From the NCBI GenBank assembly GCA_900078375.1, contig FLQS01000027.1, positions 1 to 33,646 of the forward strand: a stretch of 33,646 nucleotides of DNA, in the 5' to 3' direction. The stretch comes from an uncultured Mycobacterium sp. Lineage in GTDB: Bacteria > Actinomycetota > Actinomycetes > Mycobacteriales > Mycobacteriaceae. The stretch's first letter is position 1, and each line of letters begins with the position of its first letter. Positions 16,582-24,914 of the stretch are shown here, piece after piece. A program made the translations under genes and the position numbers. The notes beneath the pieces are model-generated. The model did not search any database. It worked only from the letters and a program-made list of their open reading frames with translations, and had not been told where the DNA came from.

Positions 16582-17574
16582 ATGCGACGGGCCTTGGGGC
16601 CATTCCTCACCACAGGAGTGGCATTGGTTGCGGCCACTGTGGTCGTCGCCAACCCCCTCGCGCCGCCATCCAGGGACATGCAGATCTCGACGACGCAGTT
16701 GTCGACAAGTCCCGACCTGCTCAGCCCCTCCGATAAATCGCTGCTCAGCGCTCTGACGCCGCAGTTGCCGTTGTCCAGCATCGGCCCGGCGCTGGCGCAG
16801 ATTCTGGCCGCGCTGGCCGCCGACGCCGACCGCATCAGCCGCGAGGTCACCTCCGAGGTGGGCCCCGGGGCGCTGGCCGCCGCCGCCCTGCCCGAGCAAA
16901 CCGCGTACCGGCCTGAGCCCGTGGCGGCGCCGTTAATCGAGGCGGCCAACGCAACTCCCCTCGCCGCCAGCACGGGCTTTGCTTCGTCAGTCGTCAGCTC
17001 CGATGTGGTGCAGGTGCTCAACGGCCTCGTCGCCGACACGGGTTACCTCGGCGGGAAGGTCGTTGAGGCCTCCGTCGCCCTGGTCCAGGTCATCATCAGG
17101 GTGCCCGAGTTCGTCGTCACCGCGGTTCTGGACCTGCTCAACGGGGACGTCGCGGGTGCGCTGGATACCGTCAAATCGGTGATCAAGGCGTTCTTCGGCC
17201 CCGGGCTGATCATTCTCGACGGGATCAGGGACGTCCTCTACGGTCGGCAAACACCTCCGGTGCCGCCACCGACCGCCGCGAAGCGCCTGGTGGAGCAGAT
17301 CACCGGAACCGCGCCGGACCAGCCGACGACCGGCGGCACGGCGCGGCCGACCCGTGGCAACAACGCCGAGTCGGGCCGCAAGCATGTCGAGGCACCGTCG
17401 GCCGCCGCCCTGCGGCCTACCGCCACCACGTCGAAGCCGGCTGCCTCGGCTGACCAGACGCCAACGCCCGCCAAGCCGCAGAGCAGCAAGCCGGCGTCGG
17501 GGTCGACACGCGCCACGGCAGGATCGGCCCGGGAATCGAAGCCCGCCGTCAGCTCCAGCTCGTCGGCCGACTGA
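16582..17574 (+). CDS. Secreted Ala-rich protein, copy 2
   Basis: The 330-residue protein has a signal-like start (RRALGPFLTTGVALVAATVVVANP), a helical hydrophobic middle (VVEASVALVQVIIRVPEFVVTAVLDLL followed by GDVAGALDTVKSVIKAFFGPG) and a low-complexity Ala/Thr/Ser/Pro tail with scattered Lys and Arg ending SSSSSAD. The middle resembles helical parts common in mycobacterial secreted and PE/PPE-associated proteins. ATG 16582 is chosen because GGAGGGAG ends about five bases upstream; ATG 16555 lacks a site. It has the same layout as the products at 11064 and 17744. It follows an MprA-box-like element and lies in the interval that holds PPE17/PE11 in M. tuberculosis. The function is not known. 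Confidence 0.8.
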   Translation: MRRALGPFLTTGVALVAATVVVANPLAPPSRDMQISTTQLSTSPDLLSPSDKSLLSALTPQLPLSSIGPALAQILAALAADADRISREVTSEVGPGALAAAALPEQTAYRPEPVAAPLIEAANATPLAASTGFASSVVSSDVVQVLNGLVADTGYLGGKVVEASVALVQVIIRVPEFVVTAVLDLLNGDVAGALDTVKSVIKAFFGPGLIILDGIRDVLYGRQTPPVPPPTAAKRLVEQITGTAPDQPTTGGTARPTRGNNAESGRKHVEAPSAAALRPTATTSKPAASADQTPTPAKPQSSKPASGSTRATAGSARESKPAVSSSSSAD

Positions 17575-17684
17575 CTCCGACCTGCGCGAAAGCCGCAGCC
17601 AGCGGCTTTGGCCGATCGTCCGAGACACTCACTCAATGGTTGCGCACTCAAGAAGCCGGTATCGCTGGTGCGAATTTCCAATTT

Positions 17685-17703
17685 TCTCAGGTTGCTCTCA
17701 GGT
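17685..17703 (+). promoter_or_regulatory. 19-bp perfect direct repeat, MprA-box-like
   Basis: TCTCAGGT-TGC-TCTCAGGT is a perfect 8-bp direct repeat with a 3-bp spacer, ending 40 bases before the ATG at 17744. It matches the element upstream of the neighbouring paralogue in motif and position. The 8+3+8 arrangement is that reported for MprA boxes; other OmpR-family regulators remain possible. Confidence 0.55.
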
Positions 17704-17743
17704 AGCTTTCGCTGGTCAGCTCAATCCGGGGAAAGGGCCTGAA

Positions 17744-18703
17744 ATGCCTGCCGCAATCAGCTCGCTCTACAAGACCAGCCTCGCGCTCGCGGGGGCGGGC
17801 ATCATCGCCGTCAGCCCATTGGTCCCCAGCCACGATGCGCGGATTGCGACGGTACATCTGCCCGAGATCCAGCTCACCGACCTGACTGTTCCCGCATTCG
17901 GCGCCATCCCCTACCAGATCGGCATCAACGCCCTCGGCGACATCATTGCCGCGGCGCCGATCCTGATCGGCAGCACGCAGCAGTGTGCGACCTACTGCCT
18001 CGGGCCCAACACCCCCGCGCCGGCACCGACCTATGCCCCGTTCACCGGTTGGGGCCTCGTCGGACTGGGCCAAGGGCTGATCTCCAGTCCCGTCGCGTTC
18101 ATCACGGCACTGCGGGCCGGGCAGAACCCCGCTCAGGCGCTCGGTGTCGCACTGCTCGCCATCCAGGTGCCGATCGCGAACACCTTCAGCCTCTTGGTCG
18201 CACCGCGAATGCCCGATGGCGGCTTCGAGCTGCGCGCGACCCTGGACCGCGCGTTCGCCGCGTCCAAACATGCCGTCGACTACGCGGTCAACATCACCGC
18301 CCAGGCCCTGGTGACCGGCCCGCTGACAGTTCTGGGGGGCGTGGTCGAGGGCACGACGGTGTTCGCGGCAACGCTGGCCCAGACCGGTGATTTCGTGACG
18401 GCATTCAACAGCGGTCGCGTACCGATCCAATCCTCGGTCCGAACCGCCGCAACCGACCTCGTCAACGAGATCAACGAGGGCCGCTCGACCATCTACGCCG
18501 ACCTCACCCAGGGCCCCGGCGCGACCACCTCGCCGATCCCCACGGTCCCGCCGCCGACGGCAGCGGCACGGGTGAGCAAGGTGACCACCTCGGCTAAGGC
18601 GACTCCCACCGGAGCCGACAAGGGTTCGGCCAAGTCCGCCGCCCCCAAGAAGGGCGCTGTCGCCGGTTCGAAGCGCGCGCACAAGCCCGCGTCCGCGGGC
18701 TAG
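17744..18703 (+). CDS. Secreted Ala-rich protein, copy 3
   Basis: The 319-residue product starts with a hydrophobic signal-like segment (TSLALAGAGIIAVSPLVPS), then a region with two close cysteines (QQCATYCLGP), a helical middle (AFITALRAGQNPAQALGVALLAIQVPI; ALVTGPLTVLGGVVEGTTVFAATLAQTGDF) and an Ala/Lys-rich basic tail (KSAAPKKGAVAGSKRAHKPASAG). ATG 17744 follows GGGGAAAGGG and is preceded by the perfect direct repeat at 17685-17703. It belongs with the products at 11064 and 16582 by architecture, not by confirmed homology. It is convergent with lpqW (2 bp between stops). Probably exported and cell-wall associated; function unknown. Confidence 0.8.
   Translation: MPAAISSLYKTSLALAGAGIIAVSPLVPSHDARIATVHLPEIQLTDLTVPAFGAIPYQIGINALGDIIAAAPILIGSTQQCATYCLGPNTPAPAPTYAPFTGWGLVGLGQGLISSPVAFITALRAGQNPAQALGVALLAIQVPIANTFSLLVAPRMPDGGFELRATLDRAFAASKHAVDYAVNITAQALVTGPLTVLGGVVEGTTVFAATLAQTGDFVTAFNSGRVPIQSSVRTAATDLVNEINEGRSTIYADLTQGPGATTSPIPTVPPPTAAARVSKVTTSAKATPTGADKGSAKSAAPKKGAVAGSKRAHKPASAG
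18684..18701. terminator. Hairpin at the end of the third Ala-rich gene
   Basis: AGCCCGC-GTCC-GCGGGCT forms a 7-bp stem with a tetraloop, ending at the first base of the stop codon, just before convergent lpqW. There is no T-tract. It may terminate either gene. Confidence 0.4.
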
Positions 18704-18705
18704 GC

Positions 18706-20619
18706 CTACTGCGCGGCCTTGGCCCACCGGCCGGCGTCACCGACGATGCCGACCGGCACCGCCCCACTCAGGCTCACGTTCTGCACGCTCGGGCCCACCG
18801 CGACGATCGTGGTGTCCTGCAGGATCGGCATTACCGTCGACAGGTTCCACAACCGGGGTTCGACCAGGTTGATGACATCGTCGATCTTGGCCGAACCGTC
18901 AAGAGCCGCATCGATATTGGGCTGGATGCTGCGATCGCAGATGCCGGTGAGGTTCGACGGCGCCTGCACCAGCGCACCGGACTCCGGGGCGGGCGGCGGT
19001 GGGGCGGTCGGCGTCGTGGTGGCCACGCTCGGCGACGGACTCGATGACGGCGTCGGCGATGTGCTCGACGGCGTGCTGGACGGGGCCGTCGGTGGGGCGG
19101 GGACCGCCGTCGCCTGCAGAGCTGGGCACCCGTAGCGGGACGCGAGCACGGTGGCCAGGTCACCACCGGCGGCGTGCCAGCTGACGATCGCGTCGACGCG
19201 GTTGTTGGCCAGCGCATCCCCGTAGAGCACCGGCGGATCCAGCGCCAACACGGTCGCCGCGATTCCCACGCTGCGAAGCTGATCTGCCGCGGTGTTGGCG
19301 ACGGCCACCGCCGTCGGATCGTTGGCGGCCACCCCGATCACCAGCGAGAGCGTCTCGCCGTCCTTGCTGATCCGGCCCCGAGTGATCTCCGGCGGGCCAG
19401 GTGGCGGGGTGGCGGTGCGCGACCCTGCCGACGGCGGCGGTGGCATGGGCGATTCCGTTGGGGTGCGGTCGATCTGGAAGCCGACCTGCTCGAGCAGCTC
19501 CAGCGACCGCTGCCGGCCCAACGCCGGCGGTGCGGTGGGCACGTAGCCCGGATCGCTGGGGGCGCGGATCTGAGCCTGGGCCAGGGTGACGGTGTTGTCG
19601 CTACCTGCACCCACCGCGGCGAGCAGATCCACGTCGAGCAGACCCAGAATCGCTTTGCGCACAGCCGGATCCGACAGCCTGGGCTCCCCGGCCCGCAGCG
19701 TCAGCTGCATGACCCGCGGGGTGACGATCCGCGCGGTACGCACGTCCGGGATGGCCGACAGCTGCGCGAACGCCGCTGCCCCACCGTGGACCTGGGCCAC
19801 CTGGGTGTCACCGTTGCGGATCGAGTCGGCCAGCGCGGCCGGGGCGCCGGCGCGGCGGAACAGGATCTGATCGGGATGGGCGGGCGGTCCCCAGAACCGG
19901 TCGTTGCGCGCCAGCAGGATCTCGTCGCGCTGGGGGTCGATGTTGTCCACCCGGAACTGACCTGCGGTCACCGGCAGCGCTCGGGCCAGGCCGGCCGGGA
20001 AGCCGCCCGGCACGTCCTTGACGATGTGGGCCGGCAGCAGATCGTTGAACAGCTCCCGCCACGCGGGGTACGGCTGGGCGAACGTGACCACCGCGGTCTT
20101 GCCGCCCTCGATCGACTGGACGCCGGTGATCAGGTCATAGCCTGCCGGGTCGACCACGCCGGGTTCGCTGACCATCTGACGCCACAGGTACCAGAAGTCG
20201 TCGGCGGCGATCGGCGCGTTGTCGGTCCAGGACGCCTCGGGGCGGATCTTGTAGGTGACGGTGAACGGGTTCTGGTTGGTCACCTCCGCAGAGACGAGCA
20301 GCGTCGGGTCCATCTCCCAGCGGGAGCCGGTCGAGGTGGCCGGGTCGGGCACCGGCCGGAACGAACTCGGCAACACCAGCGCGCTGATGGCCGCATTGAC
20401 CGGCGACTGATCGGAGAGCAGGTGCGGGTTGAAGCCGGCGCCGATGGAGTCGATGCCCATGATGATCTGGGTCGCCCTCGGCGGTGGCGGGGCCGGCGAA
20501 TCCGATGTGTCCGTACTCTGCGGAGCGGGCGGCGGGCTGACCGTACATGCGGCTGTGACCAGCACGGACACGAACACAGCCAAGGCTTGCAGGCTGCGTC
20601 GTCGGGTCGGCACGCCCAT
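18706..20619 (-). CDS. lpqW: Lipoprotein LpqW (substrate-binding-protein fold; PIM/LAM pathway regulator)
   Basis: LpqW steers polar PIM versus lipoarabinomannan synthesis at the AcPIM4 branch point; this is known for M. smegmatis. The 637-residue product has a lipobox VTAAC with Cys25, a Pro/Ser linker, and a family-5 (DppA/OppA-like) solute-binding fold: NPHLLSDQSPVNAAISALVLPS, WRQMVSEPG, ARNDRFWGPPAHPDQILFR, LRAGEPRLSDPAVRKAILGLLD. A Thr/Ser/Pro-rich insert lies near residues 500-545, longer than I would expect for a plain binding protein. ATG 20619 is the only good start before the signal. It lies 21 nt after typA on the same strand, and typA-lpqW adjacency is conserved (Rv1165-Rv1166). 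Confidence 0.93.
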   Translation of the reverse strand: MGVPTRRRSLQALAVFVSVLVTAACTVSPPPAPQSTDTSDSPAPPPPRATQIIMGIDSIGAGFNPHLLSDQSPVNAAISALVLPSSFRPVPDPATSTGSRWEMDPTLLVSAEVTNQNPFTVTYKIRPEASWTDNAPIAADDFWYLWRQMVSEPGVVDPAGYDLITGVQSIEGGKTAVVTFAQPYPAWRELFNDLLPAHIVKDVPGGFPAGLARALPVTAGQFRVDNIDPQRDEILLARNDRFWGPPAHPDQILFRRAGAPAALADSIRNGDTQVAQVHGGAAAFAQLSAIPDVRTARIVTPRVMQLTLRAGEPRLSDPAVRKAILGLLDVDLLAAVGAGSDNTVTLAQAQIRAPSDPGYVPTAPPALGRQRSLELLEQVGFQIDRTPTESPMPPPPSAGSRTATPPPGPPEITRGRISKDGETLSLVIGVAANDPTAVAVANTAADQLRSVGIAATVLALDPPVLYGDALANNRVDAIVSWHAAGGDLATVLASRYGCPALQATAVPAPPTAPSSTPSSTSPTPSSSPSPSVATTTPTAPPPPAPESGALVQAPSNLTGICDRSIQPNIDAALDGSAKIDDVINLVEPRLWNLSTVMPILQDTTIVAVGPSVQNVSLSGAVPVGIVGDAGRWAKAAQ

Positions 20620-20640
20620 CAGAGTAGCGATAGGCCCGGA

Positions 20641-22539
20641 TCAGCCCCTGGTCTTGGCTCTGGCCTTGGACCGTGCCCGGCTGGTCGCGTCGAGCTCGAC
20701 CTTGCGCACCCGGACGACCTCGGGGGTCACCTCCACGCATTCGTCCTCGGCACAGAACTCCATGGCCAGTTCGAGGCCCATTTCCAGCGGACGGGCCAGT
20801 GTCTCGAAGACGTCGGCCGTCGAGGAGCGCATGTTGGTCAGCTTCTTCTCGCGCGTCGCGTTGATGTCGAGGTCCTCGGCACGCGGGTTGATGCCGACGA
20901 CCTGACCCTCGTAGGTGTCGTCGCCCGGCTCAACGAAGAACTGGCCGCGGTCTGCCAGCTGGGTCATGGCGAACGGCGTGATCTTGCCGGACCGGTCGGA
21001 GACCAGCGAACCCGTGTGGCGGGCCCGGATCTCGCCCGCCCACGGCCGGTAGCCATCGAAGACGGCATTGGCGATGCCGGTGCCGCGAGTCAGCGTCAGG
21101 AAATCGGTCCGGAACCCGATCAACCCACGGCTCGGCACGATGAAGTCCATCCGCACCCAGCCGGCAGCGTGGTTCGCCATCTCCTCCATGCGGCCCTTGC
21201 GGGCGGCCATCAGCTGTGTGACAGCGCCGACGAACTCGTCGGGACAGTCGATGGTCATCGCTTCGAACGGCTCGTGCACCTTGCCGTCGACGGTGCGGGT
21301 GACCACCTGCGGCTTGCCAACGGTCAGCTCGAAGCCTTCGCGACGCATCTGCTCGACGAGGATGGCCAGCGCCAACTCGCCACGGCCCTGCACCTCCCAG
21401 GCGTCCGGACGGTCGATGTCGACGACCTTGATCGACACGTTGCCGACGAGTTCGGAATCCAAGCGGGACTTGACCATTCGCGCGGTCAGCTTGTGTCCCG
21501 AGACCTTGCCGGCCAGCGGCGAGGTGTTGGTGCCGATGGTGACCGAGATCGCGGGCTCGTCAACGGTGATGCGCGGCAGCGCGTGCGCATGGTCGACGTC
21601 GGCCAGGGTGTCGCCGATCATGATCTCGGGCATGCCGGCGACGGCCACAATGTCCCCGGCGACGGCCTCGTCCGTGCTGGTCCGCTCGACGCCCTCGGTG
21701 GCTAGGAGTTCGGTGATCTTGGCGTTGGTGATGACCGGATGGCCGTCGACCTCACGCATCCACGCCACCTGCTGGCCCTTCTTGATGCGGCCCTTGTAGA
21801 TCCGGATCAGCGCGAGCCGGCCCAGGAACGCCGAGGCGTCCAGGTTGGTCACCAGGGCCTGCAGCGGCGCCTCGGGGTCGCCCTGGGGCGGCGGAATGTG
21901 CTCGAGCAGGACGTCGAACAGCGGGTCGAGGTTCTCCCCGTCGGGGTTCTCGCCGTTCGCCGGTTGGGTGGTGCTGGCAATGCCGGCCCGCCCGGACGCG
22001 TACAGGGTGGGCAGGTCGAGCGCCTTCTCGGCGGCCGCCTGCGCCTCTTCGTCGAGATCGGAGGCGACGTCGAGCAGCAGGTCGTGGCTTTCCTCGACGA
22101 CCTCGGCGATGCGGGCGTCGGGCCGGTCGGTCTTGTTGACCACCAGAATCACCGGCAAGTGCGCGGAAAGGGCCTTGCGCAGCACGAACCGGGTCTGCGG
22201 CAGCGGCCCTTCGGAGGCGTCGACCAGCAGCAACACCCCGTCCACCATGGACAGGCCGCGCTCCACCTCGCCGCCGAAGTCGGCGTGGCCGGGGGTGTCT
22301 ATGACGTTGATCACGGTCATGGAACCGTCGGGGTGGTGGCGGTGCACGGCGGTGTTCTTCGCCAGGATGGTGATGCCCTTTTCCTTCTCCAGATCACCGG
22401 AGTCCATCAGGCGTTCGATCGTGTCATCGCCGCGGTGCGTCAGGGCGCCGGACTGCCGCAACATGGCGTCCACCAGCGTGGTCTTGCCGTGGTCGACGTG
22501 CGCCACGATGGCGACATTGCGGAAGTCTTGGTTGTTCAC
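20641..22539 (-). CDS. typA: GTP-binding ribosome-associated translation factor TypA/BipA
   Basis: This is a translational GTPase of the EF-G superfamily with 632 residues. The N-terminus has the P-loop AHVDHGKTT, switch motif GITILAKNTAV, DTPGHADFGGEV and NKTD (VVNKTDRP). The C-terminal TypA domains include GRGELALAILVEQMRREGFELTVGKPQV and VPSRGLIGFRTDFLT. The basic tail is ARSKARAKTRG. The start is GTG 22539: its first four bases (GTGA) overlap the stop of the upstream membrane-protein gene, indicating translational coupling. The protein associates with ribosomes and aids assembly or stress growth in other bacteria. lpqW follows directly. Confidence 0.95.
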   Translation of the reverse strand: MNNQDFRNVAIVAHVDHGKTTLVDAMLRQSGALTHRGDDTIERLMDSGDLEKEKGITILAKNTAVHRHHPDGSMTVINVIDTPGHADFGGEVERGLSMVDGVLLLVDASEGPLPQTRFVLRKALSAHLPVILVVNKTDRPDARIAEVVEESHDLLLDVASDLDEEAQAAAEKALDLPTLYASGRAGIASTTQPANGENPDGENLDPLFDVLLEHIPPPQGDPEAPLQALVTNLDASAFLGRLALIRIYKGRIKKGQQVAWMREVDGHPVITNAKITELLATEGVERTSTDEAVAGDIVAVAGMPEIMIGDTLADVDHAHALPRITVDEPAISVTIGTNTSPLAGKVSGHKLTARMVKSRLDSELVGNVSIKVVDIDRPDAWEVQGRGELALAILVEQMRREGFELTVGKPQVVTRTVDGKVHEPFEAMTIDCPDEFVGAVTQLMAARKGRMEEMANHAAGWVRMDFIVPSRGLIGFRTDFLTLTRGTGIANAVFDGYRPWAGEIRARHTGSLVSDRSGKITPFAMTQLADRGQFFVEPGDDTYEGQVVGINPRAEDLDINATREKKLTNMRSSTADVFETLARPLEMGLELAMEFCAEDECVEVTPEVVRVRKVELDATSRARSKARAKTRG

Positions 22540-23162
22540 GTGCCTGATTCTCGCAGCGCAGGTGCACTTTTGCGAAAACGAGGAAGGACCAGCAGCGCCG
22601 CACCAAGGAAACACAGTGCCCCGAGAAAGGTGCCAAGGTTCGCCAGCAGCTCGTCCTCGGTGATCCCGGTGCGCCGCACGAACGCGCCCACCGCCGAGAC
22701 GCCGAAGGCGATCGATCCGATCATGTTGATCCACTCGGCCTGCCAGTCCCGCGAGCCCAGCGCGATCAGACCGATCGCGATCGTGGCCGCGGCCACTCCC
22801 AGCGCGGCACTGACCAGGAACGCGATCGAACCCAGGGCATCGGGGGCCCAGACATAGTGGCGCCGCACCCCGGTCGCATGCGCCCAGACCGCGCTTGCGG
22901 TGCTGAGGTTGAAGAGTATGGTTCCGGCGAATTGAATTGCCGCCGAGAGCCATTCGAGTTTGATCGACGGCGCCGACAGCATCAGTTGCATCCAGGCCGC
23001 GGCGGTGAAGAACCAGGATCCAATGAAGCACAGCCAGTTGGCCGCGCCCGCACCGGCAACGGTCGAGAAGCCGGGCACGGTCGCCAGCGCGAAAAAGGAC
23101 GAGCCGATGGCGAAGAGCCAGCACTGCCGCGACAGCGTCGCGCACGTCCCCACACACGGCAT
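22536..23162 (-). CDS. Polytopic membrane protein, possibly YrhK-like
   Basis: About 208 residues with roughly five or six membrane helices: FAIGSSFFALATVPGFS, NWLCFIGSWFFTAAAWMQLML, IQFAGTILFNLSTASAVW, GSIAFLVSAALGVAAATIAIGLI, MIGSIAFGVSAVGAFV and LGTFLGALCFLGAALLVL. The repeated GS-x-x-FF pattern recalls YrhK-like domains, a tentative match. The C-terminus is basic (PRFRKSAPALRESGT). ATG 23162 is preferred over the upstream TTG; GTG 23153 is also possible. The stop overlaps the typA start by 4 nt, so it heads a membrane protein-typA-lpqW unit. It is divergent from the zinc-ribbon gene at 23238. Function unknown. Confidence 0.72.
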   Translation of the reverse strand: MPCVGTCATLSRQCWLFAIGSSFFALATVPGFSTVAGAGAANWLCFIGSWFFTAAAWMQLMLSAPSIKLEWLSAAIQFAGTILFNLSTASAVWAHATGVRRHYVWAPDALGSIAFLVSAALGVAAATIAIGLIALGSRDWQAEWINMIGSIAFGVSAVGAFVRRTGITEDELLANLGTFLGALCFLGAALLVLPRFRKSAPALRESGT

Positions 23163-23237
23163 TCCAGCAGGCAATCCACACCGGACGCAAACCCCGCGGG
23201 GTTAGCCTGAATTACCGCCGTCGATTGGAGGTCTGAC

Positions 23238-23510
23238 ATGACGGTTTATGAAGTTCTCACGATTGCGGTCATCGTCGTCCTGGGCACCGCTGCCACCGCA
23301 GGCATCTATCTCGGCCTGCTCAACTGGATCGGCGGGGCCTACATCGTGCGGTGTGCCACCTGTCGCCACCTGACGGTCTCATCGGATCGCCAGCAGCCGC
23401 AGTCGTGTGCGCACTGCCGCCACCCTGTGCTCATGCATCCGGTGCATGCCGCCCACCACCCCCGAGAATTCGCCGATGTGCGGGTCGTGAGCGACTCGCT
23501 GAAGTACTAG
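23238..23510 (+). CDS. Small membrane protein with zinc-ribbon-like CxxC pairs
   Basis: The 90-residue protein has one N-terminal membrane helix (VLTIAVIVVLGTAATAGIYLGLL) and then a cytosolic or extracytoplasmic domain with Cys39-x2-Cys42 and Cys57-x2-Cys60, a classic zinc-ribbon spacing. It is followed by a His-rich stretch (LMHPVHAAHHP). The ATG at 23238 follows GGAGG six to seven bases upstream. I do not know its function; a metal-sensing, redox or scaffold role is possible. It is divergent from the membrane protein-typA-lpqW unit, 75 bp away, and no partner gene follows on its strand. The 177 bp after its stop hold nothing I can identify. Confidence 0.75.
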   Translation: MTVYEVLTIAVIVVLGTAATAGIYLGLLNWIGGAYIVRCATCRHLTVSSDRQQPQSCAHCRHPVLMHPVHAAHHPREFADVRVVSDSLKY

Positions 23511-23687
23511 GGGTAGGACAGCAGCAGCATGACGCGTCCTCCGTTGGTGGCGCGCCGAAGGCCAGTGAGCGCACGAAGAAGAACCGCGATCCAGCAGCCA
23601 GATTTGGATCAGTTACGGAATCCGGGGCGATCCGGTCGAACGCCAGTATCCGTCGCCAGATGACCGGAGCACGCCCACTCCCGGTCC

Positions 23688-24902
23688 TCAGCTGGAAATC
23701 GGTGCAGTCGGCGTGAATTCGACGGGCATGGCCTCGAGCCCGCTGACGAAGTTGGCGGGCCGCAGCGGCAGTTCGGCGCCGTCGGCCAGGCGCAGATCCG
23801 GTAGCCGCGCCAGCACGCGTCGGGTCATGGCCGTCAGCTCAAGGCGGGCCAGTTGGTTGCCGAGGCAGAAGTGCGTTCCGAAACCGAAGCTGACGTGGTT
23901 GTTGGGGGCGCGGTCGATGCGAAAGACATCGGGATCGCCGAAGACCGTCTCGTCGAAGTTCGCCGACTCGAACAACAGCAGCATCTTTTCACCGGCATCC
24001 AACGCGGTGCCGTGAAAGTCGGTGTCGGCGGTCAGGGTTCGGCACATGTTCTTGATCGGTGAGGTCCAGCGCAGCATCTCTTCGACCGCGGCGGGCAGCA
24101 ACTCGGGATCGTCCTGCAAGGCCTGCCACTGATCGGGGTGCCGGGATAGTTCGGCAGTTCCGCCGGACAGCGTGTGACGGGTGGTCTCGTCGCCACCGAT
24201 GAGGATCAGCAGCGTCTCGGCGAGGATCTGCTCGTCGGTGAGCCGCTGGCCGTCGACCTCGGCGGCGATCAGGACGCTGACCAGATCGTCGGCGGGTTCG
24301 CGACGCCGGGCCTCGACGAAGCCGCCCATGAACTCGTTGTAGGCGACCAGTGCATTGGCGGCCATGGTCAGCGACTCCTCGGTGGCCACTGAACTCAGTG
24401 CCACCACCATGTCGTCCGACCACGCCAGCAGCGTGGCCCGGTCTTCGGGTGCGACGCCGAGCATGTCGCCGATGACGGCCATCGGCAGCGGCACGGCGAG
24501 GTCGCGGACGAAATCGCACTCGCCACGCTCACAGATCGCGTCGATCAGCGTATCGCACAGTCCTTCAATGGAATTCGCCTTGGCTTGAACTCTCTTGCGG
24601 GTGAAGCCGGCGTTGACCAGCTTGCGTCGCAACAGGTGTGCGGGATCGTCCATGTCGATCATGTGCGGCAGCGCGGGGGTCGTCGGACGGATCCCGCCGG
24701 CGTTGGAGAACAGTTCGGGTTGACGCTCGGCGTCGATCACCGCACGGTAGGTGGCGGCGGCGGCCAGGCCGTTGCGGTCCCGGAAGACCGGTTGGTGTTC
24801 GCGCATCCAGCGGTAGGCGTCGCGCGCCTCGCCGCTGGCGTAGAACCGGCCGTCCATCAGGTCGACGCCGGCGGTGACGTCCGTGAGCACGCCCCAGATC
24901 AT
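23688..24902 (-). CDS. Cytochrome P450, CYP142-like (cholesterol side-chain hydroxylase family)
   Basis: The 404-residue soluble P450 has the heme-binding motif FGFGTHFCLGNQLARLE, the I-helix LLILIGGDETTRHTLSGG, the ExxR helix (AVEEMLRW) and the start VDLMDGRFYASGEARDAYRWMREHQPVFRDRNGLAAA. These agree closely with what I recall of mycobacterial CYP142, which oxidises cholest-4-en-3-one at C26/C27. ATG 24902 is listed; GTG 24890 gives an N-terminus nearer the family's. It starts 12 nt after the mutT2 stop, so it should share its promoter. No ferredoxin or reductase is adjacent. CYP142 normally sits in the KstR cholesterol cluster; here it is near typA and may be a second copy or a subfamily with another substrate. 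Confidence 0.85.
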   Translation of the reverse strand: MIWGVLTDVTAGVDLMDGRFYASGEARDAYRWMREHQPVFRDRNGLAAAATYRAVIDAERQPELFSNAGGIRPTTPALPHMIDMDDPAHLLRRKLVNAGFTRKRVQAKANSIEGLCDTLIDAICERGECDFVRDLAVPLPMAVIGDMLGVAPEDRATLLAWSDDMVVALSSVATEESLTMAANALVAYNEFMGGFVEARRREPADDLVSVLIAAEVDGQRLTDEQILAETLLILIGGDETTRHTLSGGTAELSRHPDQWQALQDDPELLPAAVEEMLRWTSPIKNMCRTLTADTDFHGTALDAGEKMLLLFESANFDETVFGDPDVFRIDRAPNNHVSFGFGTHFCLGNQLARLELTAMTRRVLARLPDLRLADGAELPLRPANFVSGLEAMPVEFTPTAPISS

Positions 24903-24914
24903 AGGGCGACGGGC

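Noticed and set aside
22539..23190. N-terminal extension of TypA through the upstream in-frame open region
   Set aside because: The upstream part is a shadow of the membrane-protein gene, and TypA family sequence begins at the GTG at 22539.
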